Shown: positions 44,731-55,409, counted from the stretch's first letter. The stretch is 64,000 nucleotides of DNA from Clostridium saccharobutylicum DSM 13864 (GCF_000473995.1 NC_022571.1:4061416-4125415), one strand, 5' to 3'. A program made the numbers and translations. The notes: generated by a model not told the origin, from the sequence alone.

Positions 44731-45191
44731 TTACTTTTTTTAATATTCAATTAAAAGCTTTATATTTTTTAGAACTTTTGTATCTTATAAAATATAAATC
44801 AATAATTTTCAATATCCAGGTAAAATTCTATCACATTGCTCTGAAATAAACAACATAAAAATCACGAAATTTTCAGGTATTATTAACCAAATGTAACTTT
44901 ATTACATAGACGAACAACTTATAACTTAAAACTACTGTCGTAATTCACCACAATGAAACTTAATTTTCTTAAAGAATATTTTAATGAATAGTACTATATT
45001 TTCAGTTAGTCAACACATAGTTTTAAATTACAATTTGTTTATCCTATGGGTAAATTTAATCCAGTTCTCTTATAAAAATTAATAAATTTCAATCATAAAC
45101 AGCTTTGTTTTTCTCAATATTTAGCATATATTGTGGTAGCCGCCGGCTTAACTTTACTCATATGTTTGTTATATGTAATTTTAGTTTTATT
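44731..45191. other. Intergenic region upstream of the riboswitch
   Basis: Should hold the riboswitch promoter. No gene or clear repeat; a short G/C-richer piece, GTGGTAGCCGCCGGC, lies near 45131-45145. Confidence 0.4.
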
Positions 45192-48100
45192 CTAATCAAA
45201 ATAGATATCCGAAAATTCCATATCAGTTATATCAACACAACTACTTGCATTCTCAACTTGAGTTTGTATATCTTCAGCTTCATCTTCATCTAACCTTTTA
45301 ACTGGGATTTCGATAATAAACTTACTACCTTTACCTAGCTCACTAGATACAGATATTTTTCCTCCATGAAGTTCAATAAAAGATTTCACAATAGACAGTC
45401 CTATTCCGCTTCCTTCATTTCTTCTTGTGAATGTATTGTCGATCTGATGGAACCTTTCAAAAATAATATCCATTTTTTCTTCTGGTATTCCTATTCCAGT
45501 ATCATCTACAGAAATTATAACCTTAGAGTTTTCATTTAAAACTTTCACAAATATATAACCATTTTTCGGTGTAAATTTTATAGCATTTGAAAGAAGATTA
45601 AGTAATGATTTTTCAATTTTATCAGAATCTACAGCTATAATCCGCTCTTCTTCATCTGTATCAAACAATACTGTTATTTCTTTTAATTCAGCATATTTTA
45701 TAACCGATGTTGTTATATTCTCTATTAAGTTAATAATATTTAAATTTTTAAGCTCTAATTTTTTCAATCTCGCATCAATTTTAGTTATATCAATAATATT
45801 ATTTACTAATCTTAATAATCGATAACAATTCTGCTTAATCGTCTTTATATGATTAAATAAGTTTGCATTATTTTCAGCCGAATTATTTTTAATATTAGCT
45901 TCTATTAATTGTATTCCACTTAATATAACGGCAATTGGTGTTCTAAGCTCATGGCTTATATTTGCAATAAAATTAGTCTTGTCTAAATTTGCCTTATTAG
46001 CTTCTGCCTTTGCTCTAATAAGTTCCACTTCAGTTTTTCCGTACTTTTGTATTTCGTCCTTAATGATAGCATTAACTTCCTCTATGATAGTATTGGTTTT
46101 ATCAATTTCATTTGTTTTGCTTATCATAATTGGTATATTTTTTATTTTATTATCAATGTTATTAGAACTTCCCTCTTCATTAGGTAAATTAGAAAGAAAT
46201 TTCTTTTTTAAAAGACTTACTTCTTCAACTGCTTTCTTTGCCATTTTAAGCTCATTTTCAACTACTTTTCTTTCAGATATATTCATATGAATACCAGACA
46301 TTTTAATCGGTTTATTACTTGTATTCCATTCAGTAACTCTTCCTGTTCCTAATATCCAAACCCACTCACCATTTTTATGTTTGATTCTAAATTCACATTC
46401 ATATACATCTAATTCTTTAGCAAAACATCTCTTTAAGCATTCCTTTGACTTCGTAATATCATCAGGATGCATAATTTCAAAAAACATATCTATATTTTGA
46501 AGTTTTAATTCATCTAAAGTATAACCTACCATAGAAACCCATTCTTCATTAATTTTAATTTCTCCAGTTTCTATATTCCATTCCCAAAGCCCCAAACCTG
46601 CATTAGTAACTGTAAATCTTAACTTATTTTCACTATCTCGAAGTTTATCATTCATGTTTTCCTCTAAAGTATTATAAAGAATAGCATTTTCAAGAGAAAT
46701 TGCTGCTTGAGTTGATAAAATATCAATGACCTTTACTCTATCAGGCTTAAAAGCTCCCTCAACTAAATTATTTTCAAGATATAATACTGCTTTTATTGTA
46801 TTTTTTATCTTAACTGCTGTTGAAAAGAATGATTTTGGCTTTTTATTAATAATATATGGATCCTCATCAAATAAAAATTTATCCGTTTTTTCTGGAAATA
46901 TAACATTTTCTCCTGTCCTTGCTGTAAATCTGATAACTGTTTTTGGTAATTCTTCAAATTCATCAAGTGGCTGAAGAGTCAATATTTCCTTTTTGTTGCG
47001 TACTGCATCTACATAAGCTTTAATAACTAGTGCATCATGTGATTTTAATATAAGAAATCCTCTTTGTGCTCCCATATTTTCTAAAATAACTGTCATAAGG
47101 CGACCAAGTAATCCTTCTAGATTTATTTCACTCGAAATTGCTTGCGAAGCCTTCATAATTGAAAATAAATCCATACCTTGAGTTGAATTTATATTATCAT
47201 CAGTTTCCTCCATTAAACTTGGATACCTATTTTTCATTTCATTTACTTTTGCTATTGCTCCCCAAAGTTCATATTTATTTTTAGCTTCAATAAGATATAC
47301 TTTCGCCGCATCTCTCTTGCATTCATCTAAATAAAACTTTCCTGCTAATTCATAAGCTAAAGCTTCATCATTTAAATATTCATTTTCCCTAGCTAACTTA
47401 ATTGATTTATCATAACATTGTCTAGCTTCATTATAATTGCCATTTACTTTACACAGTTCTGCTTGGACTAAATAAAACTTATGCATAAAATTCATTGGCG
47501 CAAGCTTTGCCCAAGTTTTCATAACTTCTTGATTTCTGCTTACTCTTGTTAAGTTAGCAATTTGTTCTTCTTTTGCTAATGTGAAATGTACAGCTAATCT
47601 TGAAAGTGAATCATAAAAATAATAAACTGCTATATCTATAGTTGCAGATGCTCCAGCTAAGTTTTCTTCTACCTTTTTTCCATATTGTATAGCGCCAAAA
47701 TAATTTCCAAATATGTAATCAAGTCTCATCTTTCCTAGGTATAGAAATACTAAACCTAACATATCACCAATATCTTCAAGTATCAAAATCATTTCATCTT
47801 CATCACAAAACTCTCCTGTAAGTTTAATTGGATCTTTTGATTTTCCTTGAATATTCTCAACAATCTGTCCAAAAACAAATACCCAGTTAACACTGAATCC
47901 TTGTTTTATTTTTTGTAACTTTATTATATTCTTCTTTATATCATCTTCAACTATGTTAAGTTCTTTACCAGAATAAAATGAATGTTTATTGTAATTCATT
48001 AAACAATAACCCGCATACTCAAAATTACCATTTTCTATTCCTGCAAGATATCCATCCATAAGAGGTTTGAGCGTATCTCTAAGACTTTCCTTCCACTCAT

Positions 48101-51100
48101 TTACTGATGAATTATTCACGTCTAAAACTACTACCTTAGATGGTTTCATATTAGGCTTTTCTACAATATGCGCATTTATTTTTCCTAATTTATAAGCAAG
48201 CTCTATGTATTCCTCAAGTTTATCCCCTAACTCTATATTGGTTATATATGAACAAAGAGCAAGTCCATAAAGTGAATATGCTCCAGGTGAAAATGGAGAA
48301 TCACCAAACTTTATTGAAAGTTCTACCATCTTACACACAGCTATATTCATGACCATTGGCGCTATTTTATATGCGGCAGATATACTTCCAAGTAAAATCT
48401 GCATTGCTCCAAGCATTACTTTATCTTTCATTTCTGGTAGCTTTACTAAATTTTCTGGCTTAATTTCTCTTACTATATTCCATACCTCTTCAAACACTTC
48501 ATCTACGTCTTCTTTGGTAGGATTAGCTTTAATATCTATTCCCATTAATTTAAGAACTGGTAAAGCAGTATCTAATGCTTCCTGTACATTTAATTGAGCT
48601 TGAGATGCTTCAATTTTAACTCTATAAACGTTAACCTTATCCATTAATGTTTTAGCATTTTCCAAAACTACTGCTGCAAATTTATCCATTTTATTATAGT
48701 TGCTTATAAGATAACTTGCTTCTGTAATTTCTGAGTATAATTGCAGAGTTATATCATAAAAATCCTGCCATCCATTGCTATTAGCTAATAACTTAATTCC
48801 TTCATTAAAATAAGTATATGCAGAATAATATGCAGAAGATTGTTTTGATGCTATACCTGCTTTTAAGTTTAACTCTGCTAATTTAACTTTTTCAAATTTA
48901 TCTGTTATTATTATGCTTCCTGCATTAAGCTGTCTCACTGTTTCAAATAATTGTTCAGACTTATTAACTTCCGCATAATTCTTTAAATAAAGCTGACCTA
49001 ACTGTAAATGTATCGAACATTTTTCATCATCAGATATTATAGAATATACTGCCTGCTGAACGCGGTCATGAACAAACTTAAATTTAATATCCGCCTTCAG
49101 TAGATCTGATTCTCTGTTATTATGTAAATCATAAATCAAACCAATTTTTACAGCTTCCTTTAATGAATTTAATATTGATTCACCATCTTTATCGTTTACT
49201 AAAACTAATGTTTGCAAATCAAACTCATTTCCCATACATGCTCCATACTTTAGATACTCAATAGCTGATGGTTTTAACATTTTAATTTTACTATCTAGAA
49301 GATCTATAACATTTTCTGTTATATTCATCTTTCTTATTTCTTCAGTATTGAAGCACCATTTCATTAAATTATACTCAAACCATAAGTGTTTAAAATCATA
49401 TAAAGATCTCAAAAACTGTCTTACAAAAAATGGATTACCTTGTGTTTTACTATATATGCAATCTGATAATTCTTCGATATCATTCAAATCCTGTTCAAGC
49501 CCTACCAAAGTATCTTGTAAAAGTAACTTAATATCTTTTCTCTCAATAACTTTTAAATCAATTGTATGAATTGTTATTCCATCTTGAATAATTTCATACA
49601 TCCATGACATTATTGGACGAAGTAGATTAGGATCATTATCCCTATATGCTCCTATTACTAATAAATATTTGTTAGATTTATCCATCATCATCATCTTTAT
49701 GAAATTAAGGCTAGCAGAATCTGCCCATTGTAAATCATCAATAAACATTACCAATGGATGTTCCTCTGTAGCTATTATTTTCATAAAATTTCCGAACACC
49801 AAATTAAATCTATTCTGAGTTTCAATTGCGCCTAATTGAGGTACTTCTGGCTGCTTTCCTATAATTAGCTCTAAAGTTGGAATAACATCTATTATCACTT
49901 GTCCATTGTTTCCAACACATTTTAAAATACGTTCTTTCCATTTCTTTAGCTCACTTGATGGTTCTACAAGTAACTGCTTAATAAATTTATCTAGCGATTG
50001 AATTATTGTGCTATAAGGTATGTCATTTTGGAACTGTTCAAATTTTCCAAAAAGGAAATATCCATTTTTTTGCTTAATGCTATCAGAAATTTCATTAACT
50101 AAAGCAGATTTTCCTACTCCTGGCGAACCTGCTATTAACAGTATTTCCATACTTCCTTCTCTAACTCTATCAAATGACTCTATTAACTCTTTAATTTCTT
50201 TATCACGTCCGTATAATTTCTGAGGTATGCAAAACTCTCCCGAAAAATCATATTTGCCCAATTCAAAATTCATACTTTCATTATTTTCTATTGCAATAAC
50301 ACACTTTTCTAAATCTTTCTTTAAACCTGAAGCTGACTTATAACGTTCTTCAGGATCTTTTGCAATTAATTTTAAAACAATATCAGAAACAACTTCTGGT
50401 ATATCAGAAATTAATGTTGTTATACTCTCAGGTTGTTTTGCTACATGACTATAAATAAGGCCCATAGTATCTTCTGATTTAAATGGTAGTCTTCCTGTTA
50501 ACATTTCATAAAACGTTATTCCTAAAGAATAGAAATCGCTTCTATAATCCATAGATCTATTTGTTCTTCCAGTTTGTTCTGGAGAAATATAATTTAGGGA
50601 GCCCTGAAAAATATTATTATTCTCATCTATATAACTCTCATTTTGTAAGCATTTAGCATTACTAAAATCAATAATTTTTATCTCTCCAGTCTCTCCATCA
50701 TATAATATATTTGAAGGATTAATAGCCCCGTGAACAATATTTTTTGCTTGGATCTTCTTTAAAGCATTACAAATTCCAATCGCAATTGATAAAAATTCTT
50801 TAATATTAACTTTATTAAATTTATCTATAGTTTCGCCACTAAAATATTCTTCAACAATTCCCAATGAATGATTAAATTTCACAATATCAATATACTTAAT
50901 AACATTATTACTATTAATTCTACTTCCTATTTCAAACTCTTTCTGAAACGATTTAATATCTTCACTATTAGGGCATTCTGCATTCATCATTTTTAAAACA
51001 ATAGGATATCCATCAGAAATTCTCTTTCCCTTATAAATCTTTGATCTTAATCCACTATATAATTCACCTAATATTTCATAATCTTTTAATTTTATATACA

Positions 51101-51101
51101 T
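45192..51101 (-). CDS. Giant kinase-like/AAA ATPase/GAF/PAS/histidine kinase (HstK-like)
   Basis: A 1969-residue cytoplasmic signalling protein. Residues 1-270 form a Ser/Thr-kinase fold: K37, the loop HGAINPSN at 124-131 and DFS at 145-147. The catalytic Asp of the usual HRD is Ala126, so this part may be a pseudokinase. An AAA-type ATPase follows with P-loop GSPGVGKS (325-332) and Walker B LVMFIDDLQWAD, then a long helical TPR-like region (about 700-1250), a GAF domain (about 1270-1440), a PAS domain (LWEWNIETGEIKINEEWVSM), and a histidine kinase with H-box NISHELRTP near 1715, N-box LLSNAIKFTP, and G-boxes DDTGIGIPEE and GSGIGLSIV. The layout matches cyanobacterial and clostridial HstK-type proteins. 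No response regulator is encoded nearby. Confidence 0.9.
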   Translation of the reverse strand: MYIKLKDYEILGELYSGLRSKIYKGKRISDGYPIVLKMMNAECPNSEDIKSFQKEFEIGSRINSNNVIKYIDIVKFNHSLGIVEEYFSGETIDKFNKVNIKEFLSIAIGICNALKKIQAKNIVHGAINPSNILYDGETGEIKIIDFSNAKCLQNESYIDENNNIFQGSLNYISPEQTGRTNRSMDYRSDFYSLGITFYEMLTGRLPFKSEDTMGLIYSHVAKQPESITTLISDIPEVVSDIVLKLIAKDPEERYKSASGLKKDLEKCVIAIENNESMNFELGKYDFSGEFCIPQKLYGRDKEIKELIESFDRVREGSMEILLIAGSPGVGKSALVNEISDSIKQKNGYFLFGKFEQFQNDIPYSTIIQSLDKFIKQLLVEPSSELKKWKERILKCVGNNGQVIIDVIPTLELIIGKQPEVPQLGAIETQNRFNLVFGNFMKIIATEEHPLVMFIDDLQWADSASLNFIKMMMMDKSNKYLLVIGAYRDNDPNLLRPIMSWMYEIIQDGITIHTIDLKVIERKDIKLLLQDTLVGLEQDLNDIEELSDCIYSKTQGNPFFVRQFLRSLYDFKHLWFEYNLMKWCFNTEEIRKMNITENVIDLLDSKIKMLKPSAIEYLKYGACMGNEFDLQTLVLVNDKDGESILNSLKEAVKIGLIYDLHNNRESDLLKADIKFKFVHDRVQQAVYSIISDDEKCSIHLQLGQLYLKNYAEVNKSEQLFETVRQLNAGSIIITDKFEKVKLAELNLKAGIASKQSSAYYSAYTYFNEGIKLLANSNGWQDFYDITLQLYSEITEASYLISNYNKMDKFAAVVLENAKTLMDKVNVYRVKIEASQAQLNVQEALDTALPVLKLMGIDIKANPTKEDVDEVFEEVWNIVREIKPENLVKLPEMKDKVMLGAMQILLGSISAAYKIAPMVMNIAVCKMVELSIKFGDSPFSPGAYSLYGLALCSYITNIELGDKLEEYIELAYKLGKINAHIVEKPNMKPSKVVVLDVNNSSVNEWKESLRDTLKPLMDGYLAGIENGNFEYAGYCLMNYNKHSFYSGKELNIVEDDIKKNIIKLQKIKQGFSVNWVFVFGQIVENIQGKSKDPIKLTGEFCDEDEMILILEDIGDMLGLVFLYLGKMRLDYIFGNYFGAIQYGKKVEENLAGASATIDIAVYYFYDSLSRLAVHFTLAKEEQIANLTRVSRNQEVMKTWAKLAPMNFMHKFYLVQAELCKVNGNYNEARQCYDKSIKLARENEYLNDEALAYELAGKFYLDECKRDAAKVYLIEAKNKYELWGAIAKVNEMKNRYPSLMEETDDNINSTQGMDLFSIMKASQAISSEINLEGLLGRLMTVILENMGAQRGFLILKSHDALVIKAYVDAVRNKKEILTLQPLDEFEELPKTVIRFTARTGENVIFPEKTDKFLFDEDPYIINKKPKSFFSTAVKIKNTIKAVLYLENNLVEGAFKPDRVKVIDILSTQAAISLENAILYNTLEENMNDKLRDSENKLRFTVTNAGLGLWEWNIETGEIKINEEWVSMVGYTLDELKLQNIDMFFEIMHPDDITKSKECLKRCFAKELDVYECEFRIKHKNGEWVWILGTGRVTEWNTSNKPIKMSGIHMNISERKVVENELKMAKKAVEEVSLLKKKFLSNLPNEEGSSNNIDNKIKNIPIMISKTNEIDKTNTIIEEVNAIIKDEIQKYGKTEVELIRAKAEANKANLDKTNFIANISHELRTPIAVILSGIQLIEANIKNNSAENNANLFNHIKTIKQNCYRLLRLVNNIIDITKIDARLKKLELKNLNIINLIENITTSVIKYAELKEITVLFDTDEEERIIAVDSDKIEKSLLNLLSNAIKFTPKNGYIFVKVLNENSKVIISVDDTGIGIPEEKMDIIFERFHQIDNTFTRRNEGSGIGLSIVKSFIELHGGKISVSSELGKGSKFIIEIPVKRLDEDEAEDIQTQVENASSCVDITDMEFSDIYFD

Positions 51102-51440
51102 TTGATTTTAAATCCTTTCTTTAACATTAATTTTACGAAATATTTAAGCATATGAAACAAAATAACAAGTGAGCAATTAATTTGTATTTAGTCAGGTAAT
51201 GCTAATCATACATAGTTTATTAATTAAAATAATCATGCATAAAAAACATAATATCTATGTCTAAATTTTAATTTTATATAACAACAACTTAATTCTTATA
51301 CAAAATTAAAATTACAATATATATGTATATATCATATACTAACCTGGTATTTTATTTGATACGCTTTTTAATTACAGTATTCTCTATTTCTTCAAGAAAA
51401 CCTCTAATTTTTTCATGACATTCTGCGACAAAAAGCATCA
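51102..51440. other. Upstream region of the giant kinase gene
   Basis: A+T-rich, no gene or family A/B repeat seen. Confidence 0.4.
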
Positions 51441-51467
51441 TTCTGATACTACATTAAAGTATCAGAA
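51434..51467 (-). terminator. Terminator of the GH18 gene
   Basis: TTCTGATACT (51441-51450) and AGTATCAGAA (51458-51467) pair perfectly; the minus strand continues TGATGCTTTTTG. Confidence 0.65.
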
Positions 51468-51489
51468 CAATATTCTGATACTTTATAAA

Positions 51490-52467
51490 TTAATTTTTTT
51501 TATTTAAATCCGTCCAAAGTGAATTTAAAAGCATATCCATATAATCCTGATTATATTCCCAGAACATTGCTCCTCCAAGACCTTTTGATTTTATATAATC
51601 AGCTTTATATTTTATTGATTCTTCATCTTCATAAGTTATAAAAGAACTGTTATTTTTCAAATAAGAAGCTTTAGCTTCATCATCCCAATATCTCGTCCAC
51701 CCATTTTTATTTATATACTCATTAACAAGAGTGAAATACGAGAGAGAATGATTGTTGTAATATCCAAAGAATGGAATTCCAAGATTAATTTTATTAGCTG
51801 GAACACCAGCATTAAGATACATATTTACCGATTCATCACAGCTGATACCCGGATCATAACCCGAAGATGTATGATAAAGATTTGAATTATGAGTTCCCTG
51901 ACCAAAATCATAAGTCATTAAATTTATATAATTGCATATATCTACTATTTTATTAATCTCTACATTGTTAATATAAAACTTATCTGCACCTGCTGCCACA
52001 CTAAGTATCTTATTATTTCCTATCTTATCTCGTATACTCTGAAGTAAAAATGTGAAATTATACTTATCTTCTGGACGGCATTTAATCAATCCACACGCAC
52101 CACTAACAGGATATTCCCAATCAATATCAATTCCATCCACTCCATAAATGTTCAAGATATTTAAACAACTATTTGCAAATGCTTCTCTTGATTCTACTGA
52201 ATAAGCCACATCAGAAAAGCCGTCTGCTCCCCATCCCCCTATTGAAATAATAACTTTCAAATCGGGATTATAAGCTTTAAAAGAAACTAACCTTAGTACC
52301 TCATCACCATTTGAAATAAAAACCTTATTATTAACAATATGCCCAAATGCATAATTAGCATGAGTTAACTCTGATACATTCATAGTGCTTGGAGTACCAT
52401 ATACATATGCTATTACCCTATACTTAGCATCATTTCTACCTGAACAAAATTTCCTTATAAATCTCAT
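51490..52467 (-). CDS. Glycoside hydrolase family 18 (chitinase-like)
   Basis: A 325-residue single-domain GH18 enzyme. The catalytic motif is complete: DGIDIDWEYP at 111-120, with E118 the proton donor. Other family marks are YRVIAYVYGTPSTMNVSELT at the start, LKVIISIGGWGADGFSDVA (the SxGG motif), the later LMTYDFGQ, and GGAMFWEYNQD near the end. No signal peptide is visible, so it may be cytoplasmic, released by lysis, or spore-associated; GH18 proteins of this size without a signal are common in spore formers. Substrates could be chitin, chito-oligosaccharides or peptidoglycan glycans. GGGAGG precedes ATG 52467. Confidence 0.9.
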   Translation of the reverse strand: MRFIRKFCSGRNDAKYRVIAYVYGTPSTMNVSELTHANYAFGHIVNNKVFISNGDEVLRLVSFKAYNPDLKVIISIGGWGADGFSDVAYSVESREAFANSCLNILNIYGVDGIDIDWEYPVSGACGLIKCRPEDKYNFTFLLQSIRDKIGNNKILSVAAGADKFYINNVEINKIVDICNYINLMTYDFGQGTHNSNLYHTSSGYDPGISCDESVNMYLNAGVPANKINLGIPFFGYYNNHSLSYFTLVNEYINKNGWTRYWDDEAKASYLKNNSSFITYEDEESIKYKADYIKSKGLGGAMFWEYNQDYMDMLLNSLWTDLNKKN

Positions 52468-52795
52468 ACTTCCCTCCCAATAGAAATCTATAGCTTTCTA
52501 TAGATATCCAAATCAAACAAAAAAACATATATTTATAATCCATTGAATAATGTTAAAACATTAATTTAATCTACGTATATATTATGCTTATTTAATCAAT
52601 TTAGTTTATATAATTTTTTAAAATATAAATAAACAAACTTGAGACTTAGATTTATGATATGATTCACCTTATTTTCTAGGTAGAATATACTTAAAATCTA
52701 GTTTAGAGCTTGTTTATCTATACTTGGTATTGTTTTTAGTTCTATTTCTTTAGGTTAATTTCAAAATGAGCATTTGAACACTTCAATTGGTCTGG
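52468..52795. other. Intergenic region with a worn family A trace
   Basis: GACTTAGATTTATGATATGA, TTCACCTTATTTTCTAGGTA (about 52643-52682) reads like a family A left end joined directly to a right end. Otherwise nothing recognised. Confidence 0.35.
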
Positions 52796-53998
52796 TTAAT
52801 TTTTTTTATTTTTTTCTTTATTCTGTGCGTTGGAATTACCATTATCACCCCTTTCAGATTTCGAAGAATTACCGTTGTTTCCACCTTCTTCAGACCTTAT
52901 ATTTCTATGAATGCTTGCTTGTGAATTTTCGCTACTGTTATTATTACTACTGTTACTACTGTTATTATTACTTTTACCATTGTTAATATCATTATTCTTG
53001 CCATTGTTGCTGCTATTATTTTCCTTTTCACTTGCAACATTTTCAGTATCTGTATCATTGTTTAATTTATTTACATTGCTATTTTCTTCTTTTTTAGCTT
53101 TATCATTATTATCTTTATCATTAGAAGAAGTATTATTTTCTTCAGTTGCTGCATCAGAATTTACTTCATTATCATTAGTAGTTTGATTAGCATCATTAGT
53201 AGTTTCATCAGCAGTATTACCTTTTCTTAATTCTATAGTTTTCTTTTGTATTTCTTTTACAGATTTATCTTTATAATCTTCTACAGTTGCAGATGGATCT
53301 AATTCTTGAAGCTTTTGTATAAGATTTAATTTACCAGGTGTTATTCCCAGTTTTCTTGCTTCATCTCTTCTTGCAAGCGCAACATTTTCAGTTTCAACAT
53401 TTGCTTTAACATCATTGCTATCTAGAGTTTCGTCAGCAACATCTTTTAAAGAATCATCTAACTTATCAGCAACTTTTTGTTTGTCTGTAGATGTAGTAAT
53501 TTCAATTTTAGACGAACCATCCTCGCTTATATACCCTGCTGAAATTGCATGTTCTAATAAAGTACTTATAGCATTTTTAACTTCATAATTTTCTAAATTA
53601 GTATCTTCTAATATTTTTTTGCCATCTTCATTATAAGCTTCGACTGAAACTACTTTGTCAAAAGCATTAACTCCTAATTCAACACTTGGATTAATATCCA
53701 TACTTACATAAGCTACTGGAGATTTAGTATATGCATATGCTCCTCCACCAGATCCTAAAATTATACAAGCTCCTAACGCTAAAGCTATCTTTCTTTTCAT
53801 TAAATTTCCTCCTAAAATGTTACTTATTTTATCTTTAAATGTAATTTGTTTATTATAATAACCTGCTTTTTTCATTACAGATTTTTCTATACGTTTCCTA
53901 GTAAAAGAATCTATTTCCAAATTAATATCTTCATCTAATAATAATTTGGTATCCTTAATATTTAAATTATCTAATAATTCAAATAATCTATCATCCAA
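52796..53998 (-). CDS. RsgI-like membrane anti-sigma factor
   Basis: A 400-residue single-pass protein directly after its ECF sigma gene. The cytoplasmic N-terminus (about 1-65) would bind sigma; the membrane helix is IALALGACIILGSGGGAYAY. The adjacent extracellular block YVSMDINPSVELGVNAFDKVVSVEAYNEDG is the conserved RsgI middle domain. After about residue 265 the protein is a long Asn/Ser/Glu/Lys-rich tail without a fold or a carbohydrate-binding module. The frame starts at a TTG that follows the sigma stop codon without a gap, nine bases after GGAGGG. RsgI proteins usually sense extracellular polymers; here the sensor would be the disordered tail, so the signal is unclear. Confidence 0.83.
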   Translation of the reverse strand: MDDRLFELLDNLNIKDTKLLLDEDINLEIDSFTRKRIEKSVMKKAGYYNKQITFKDKISNILGGNLMKRKIALALGACIILGSGGGAYAYTKSPVAYVSMDINPSVELGVNAFDKVVSVEAYNEDGKKILEDTNLENYEVKNAISTLLEHAISAGYISEDGSSKIEITTSTDKQKVADKLDDSLKDVADETLDSNDVKANVETENVALARRDEARKLGITPGKLNLIQKLQELDPSATVEDYKDKSVKEIQKKTIELRKGNTADETTNDANQTTNDNEVNSDAATEENNTSSNDKDNNDKAKKEENSNVNKLNNDTDTENVASEKENNSSNNGKNNDINNGKSNNNSSNSSNNNSSENSQASIHRNIRSEEGGNNGNSSKSERGDNGNSNAQNKEKNKKN

Positions 53999-54553
53999 TT
54001 ATAAAATCCCTCCTAATACCTTTTTTAATTTTTGTATGCCCCTAGACATCTTTTTATCAATAGTATTAACTTTCAGACCTACATTCTGAGAAATATCTTT
54101 TGAACTTTGGTTGAAATAATATCTTCTTATAATTATTTCACTATCTGGCTCTCCTAAAGACTTTATAGCATTTATTAATTCTGAATTACTTTCTTTTGAT
54201 AATATTGAATCCACTACATCATCGGCAGAAGTATATAAAACTTCTGCTGTATCATCTATAGGAACATGAATATTATTCTTATTTTTTCTATACATATCTA
54301 TAGCTTTTCTCTTTGCTATCACCGCCAAAAATGATTTTATTGATCCTTTTTCTAAATCAATTCTATTTTTATAATGAAATACTTCAAAAAAGACATCACT
54401 CACGCATTCTTCTATATCTTCTTTTGAATATAGTCCTGAGAGCTTATTAAATATTATCGTATAAATGAGTGACATATAATTATCCATCATAACTTTAAGG
54501 CCTTGCTCAGGCTTGCTATACAATAGCTCAAGTAATTGAATATCAGAAATCAA
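53999..54553 (-). CDS. ECF-type sigma factor partnered with RsgI-like protein
   Basis: A 184-residue sigma-70 family factor. Region 2 appears as LIYTIIFNKLSGLYSKEDIEECVSDVFFEVF with FLAVIAKRKAIDMYRK. Region 4 is LGEPDSEIIIRRYYFNQSSKDISQNVGLKVNTIDKKMSRGIQKLKKVL. I place the start at TTG 54553 (MISDIQLLELLYSKPEQG), four bases after AAGGTG; a TTG 21 bases upstream lacks a site. Pairing with an RsgI-type partner is usual for SigI or ECF factors that control wall or polysaccharide genes in clostridia. Targets may include the nearby GH18 gene, but this is not shown. Confidence 0.83.
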   Translation of the reverse strand: MISDIQLLELLYSKPEQGLKVMMDNYMSLIYTIIFNKLSGLYSKEDIEECVSDVFFEVFHYKNRIDLEKGSIKSFLAVIAKRKAIDMYRKNKNNIHVPIDDTAEVLYTSADDVVDSILSKESNSELINAIKSLGEPDSEIIIRRYYFNQSSKDISQNVGLKVNTIDKKMSRGIQKLKKVLGGIL

Positions 54554-54722
54554 AGTGCACCTTCTTTCTATCAAATTCGATTTACATAATACAGTTCGTA
54601 ATTAATTAAACAAATCTGACAAAAAAATAAATAAAATTATATTTTAAGTGTGTGTCATAACCGATATAATATATTCTATATATTGAGATATTTTAAAAAT
54701 TCCTAAAATGAGGTAATATACT

Positions 54723-55409
54723 ATGAATAAAATAATCAAAGAAAAAATTTTTGAGCTCTCAGATCCTGAATATCAAAGATTCCAAAGAAAATTATGCCCT
54801 AATATTAATAATATTGTAGGAGTACGTCTTCCTCTTCTTAGAAAACTTGCTAAAGAAATATCTAAAGATGATTGGCGCAATTTTCTACGCACCTGTCCAA
54901 CTGACTATTTTGAAGAAACAATGCTACAAGGTTTGGTCATTGGATATGCAAAAGCAGATATCGAAGAAATTCTTACTCATATAACTAATTTTGTACCTAA
55001 AATTGATAATTGGGCTGTATGTGATAGTTTTTGTACAAGTCTAAAATTTACAAAATCAAATATGAACCGTGTGTTTGAATTTTTAAAAACATATTTAGAG
55101 TCAAAAAAAGAATTTGAACTTCGTTTTGGAATTGTAATGTTATTAGATTTTTATATCGTTGATCAGTATATTGATCAAGTACTTATCTTACTTAATAAAA
55201 TAAAACATGATGGTTACTATGTAAAAATGGCAGTTGCCTGGGCTCTTTCAATTTGTTTCATTAAATATCCAGATAGAACTATGATTTATTTAAAGAATAA
55301 TAACTTAGATGATTTTACTTATAATAAAACATTACAAAAAATAACGGAATCTTTTCGTGTAAGTAAAGAAACAAAATCTATTATTCGAAGTATGAAACGA
55401 AAAAAATAG
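54723..55409 (+). CDS. AlkD-type DNA alkylation repair glycosylase
   Basis: A 228-residue HEAT-like repeat protein of the AlkC/AlkD family, which removes alkylated purines from DNA. The family opening is SDPEYQRFQRKLCPNINNIVGVRLPLLRKLAKEISKDDW; then EETMLQGLVIGYAK and the KIDNWAVCDSFCTSLK block, where Trp and Asp match the catalytic W/D positions, and later FELRFGIVMLLDFYI and VKMAVAWALSICFIKYPDRT. Length is normal. GAGGTAATA precedes the ATG. The terminator stem begins with its stop codon. Confidence 0.92.
   Translation: MNKIIKEKIFELSDPEYQRFQRKLCPNINNIVGVRLPLLRKLAKEISKDDWRNFLRTCPTDYFEETMLQGLVIGYAKADIEEILTHITNFVPKIDNWAVCDSFCTSLKFTKSNMNRVFEFLKTYLESKKEFELRFGIVMLLDFYIVDQYIDQVLILLNKIKHDGYYVKMAVAWALSICFIKYPDRTMIYLKNNNLDDFTYNKTLQKITESFRVSKETKSIIRSMKRKK

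Noticed and set aside
45105-45293. Small open frame at the 3' end of the giant kinase gene
   Set aside because: Overlaps the kinase gene on the opposite strand, with no ribosome site or family similarity.
52911-53186. Leucine-rich open frame on the plus strand
   Set aside because: It is the antisense of the Asn/Ser-rich tail of the RsgI-like protein, and codon bias explains it.
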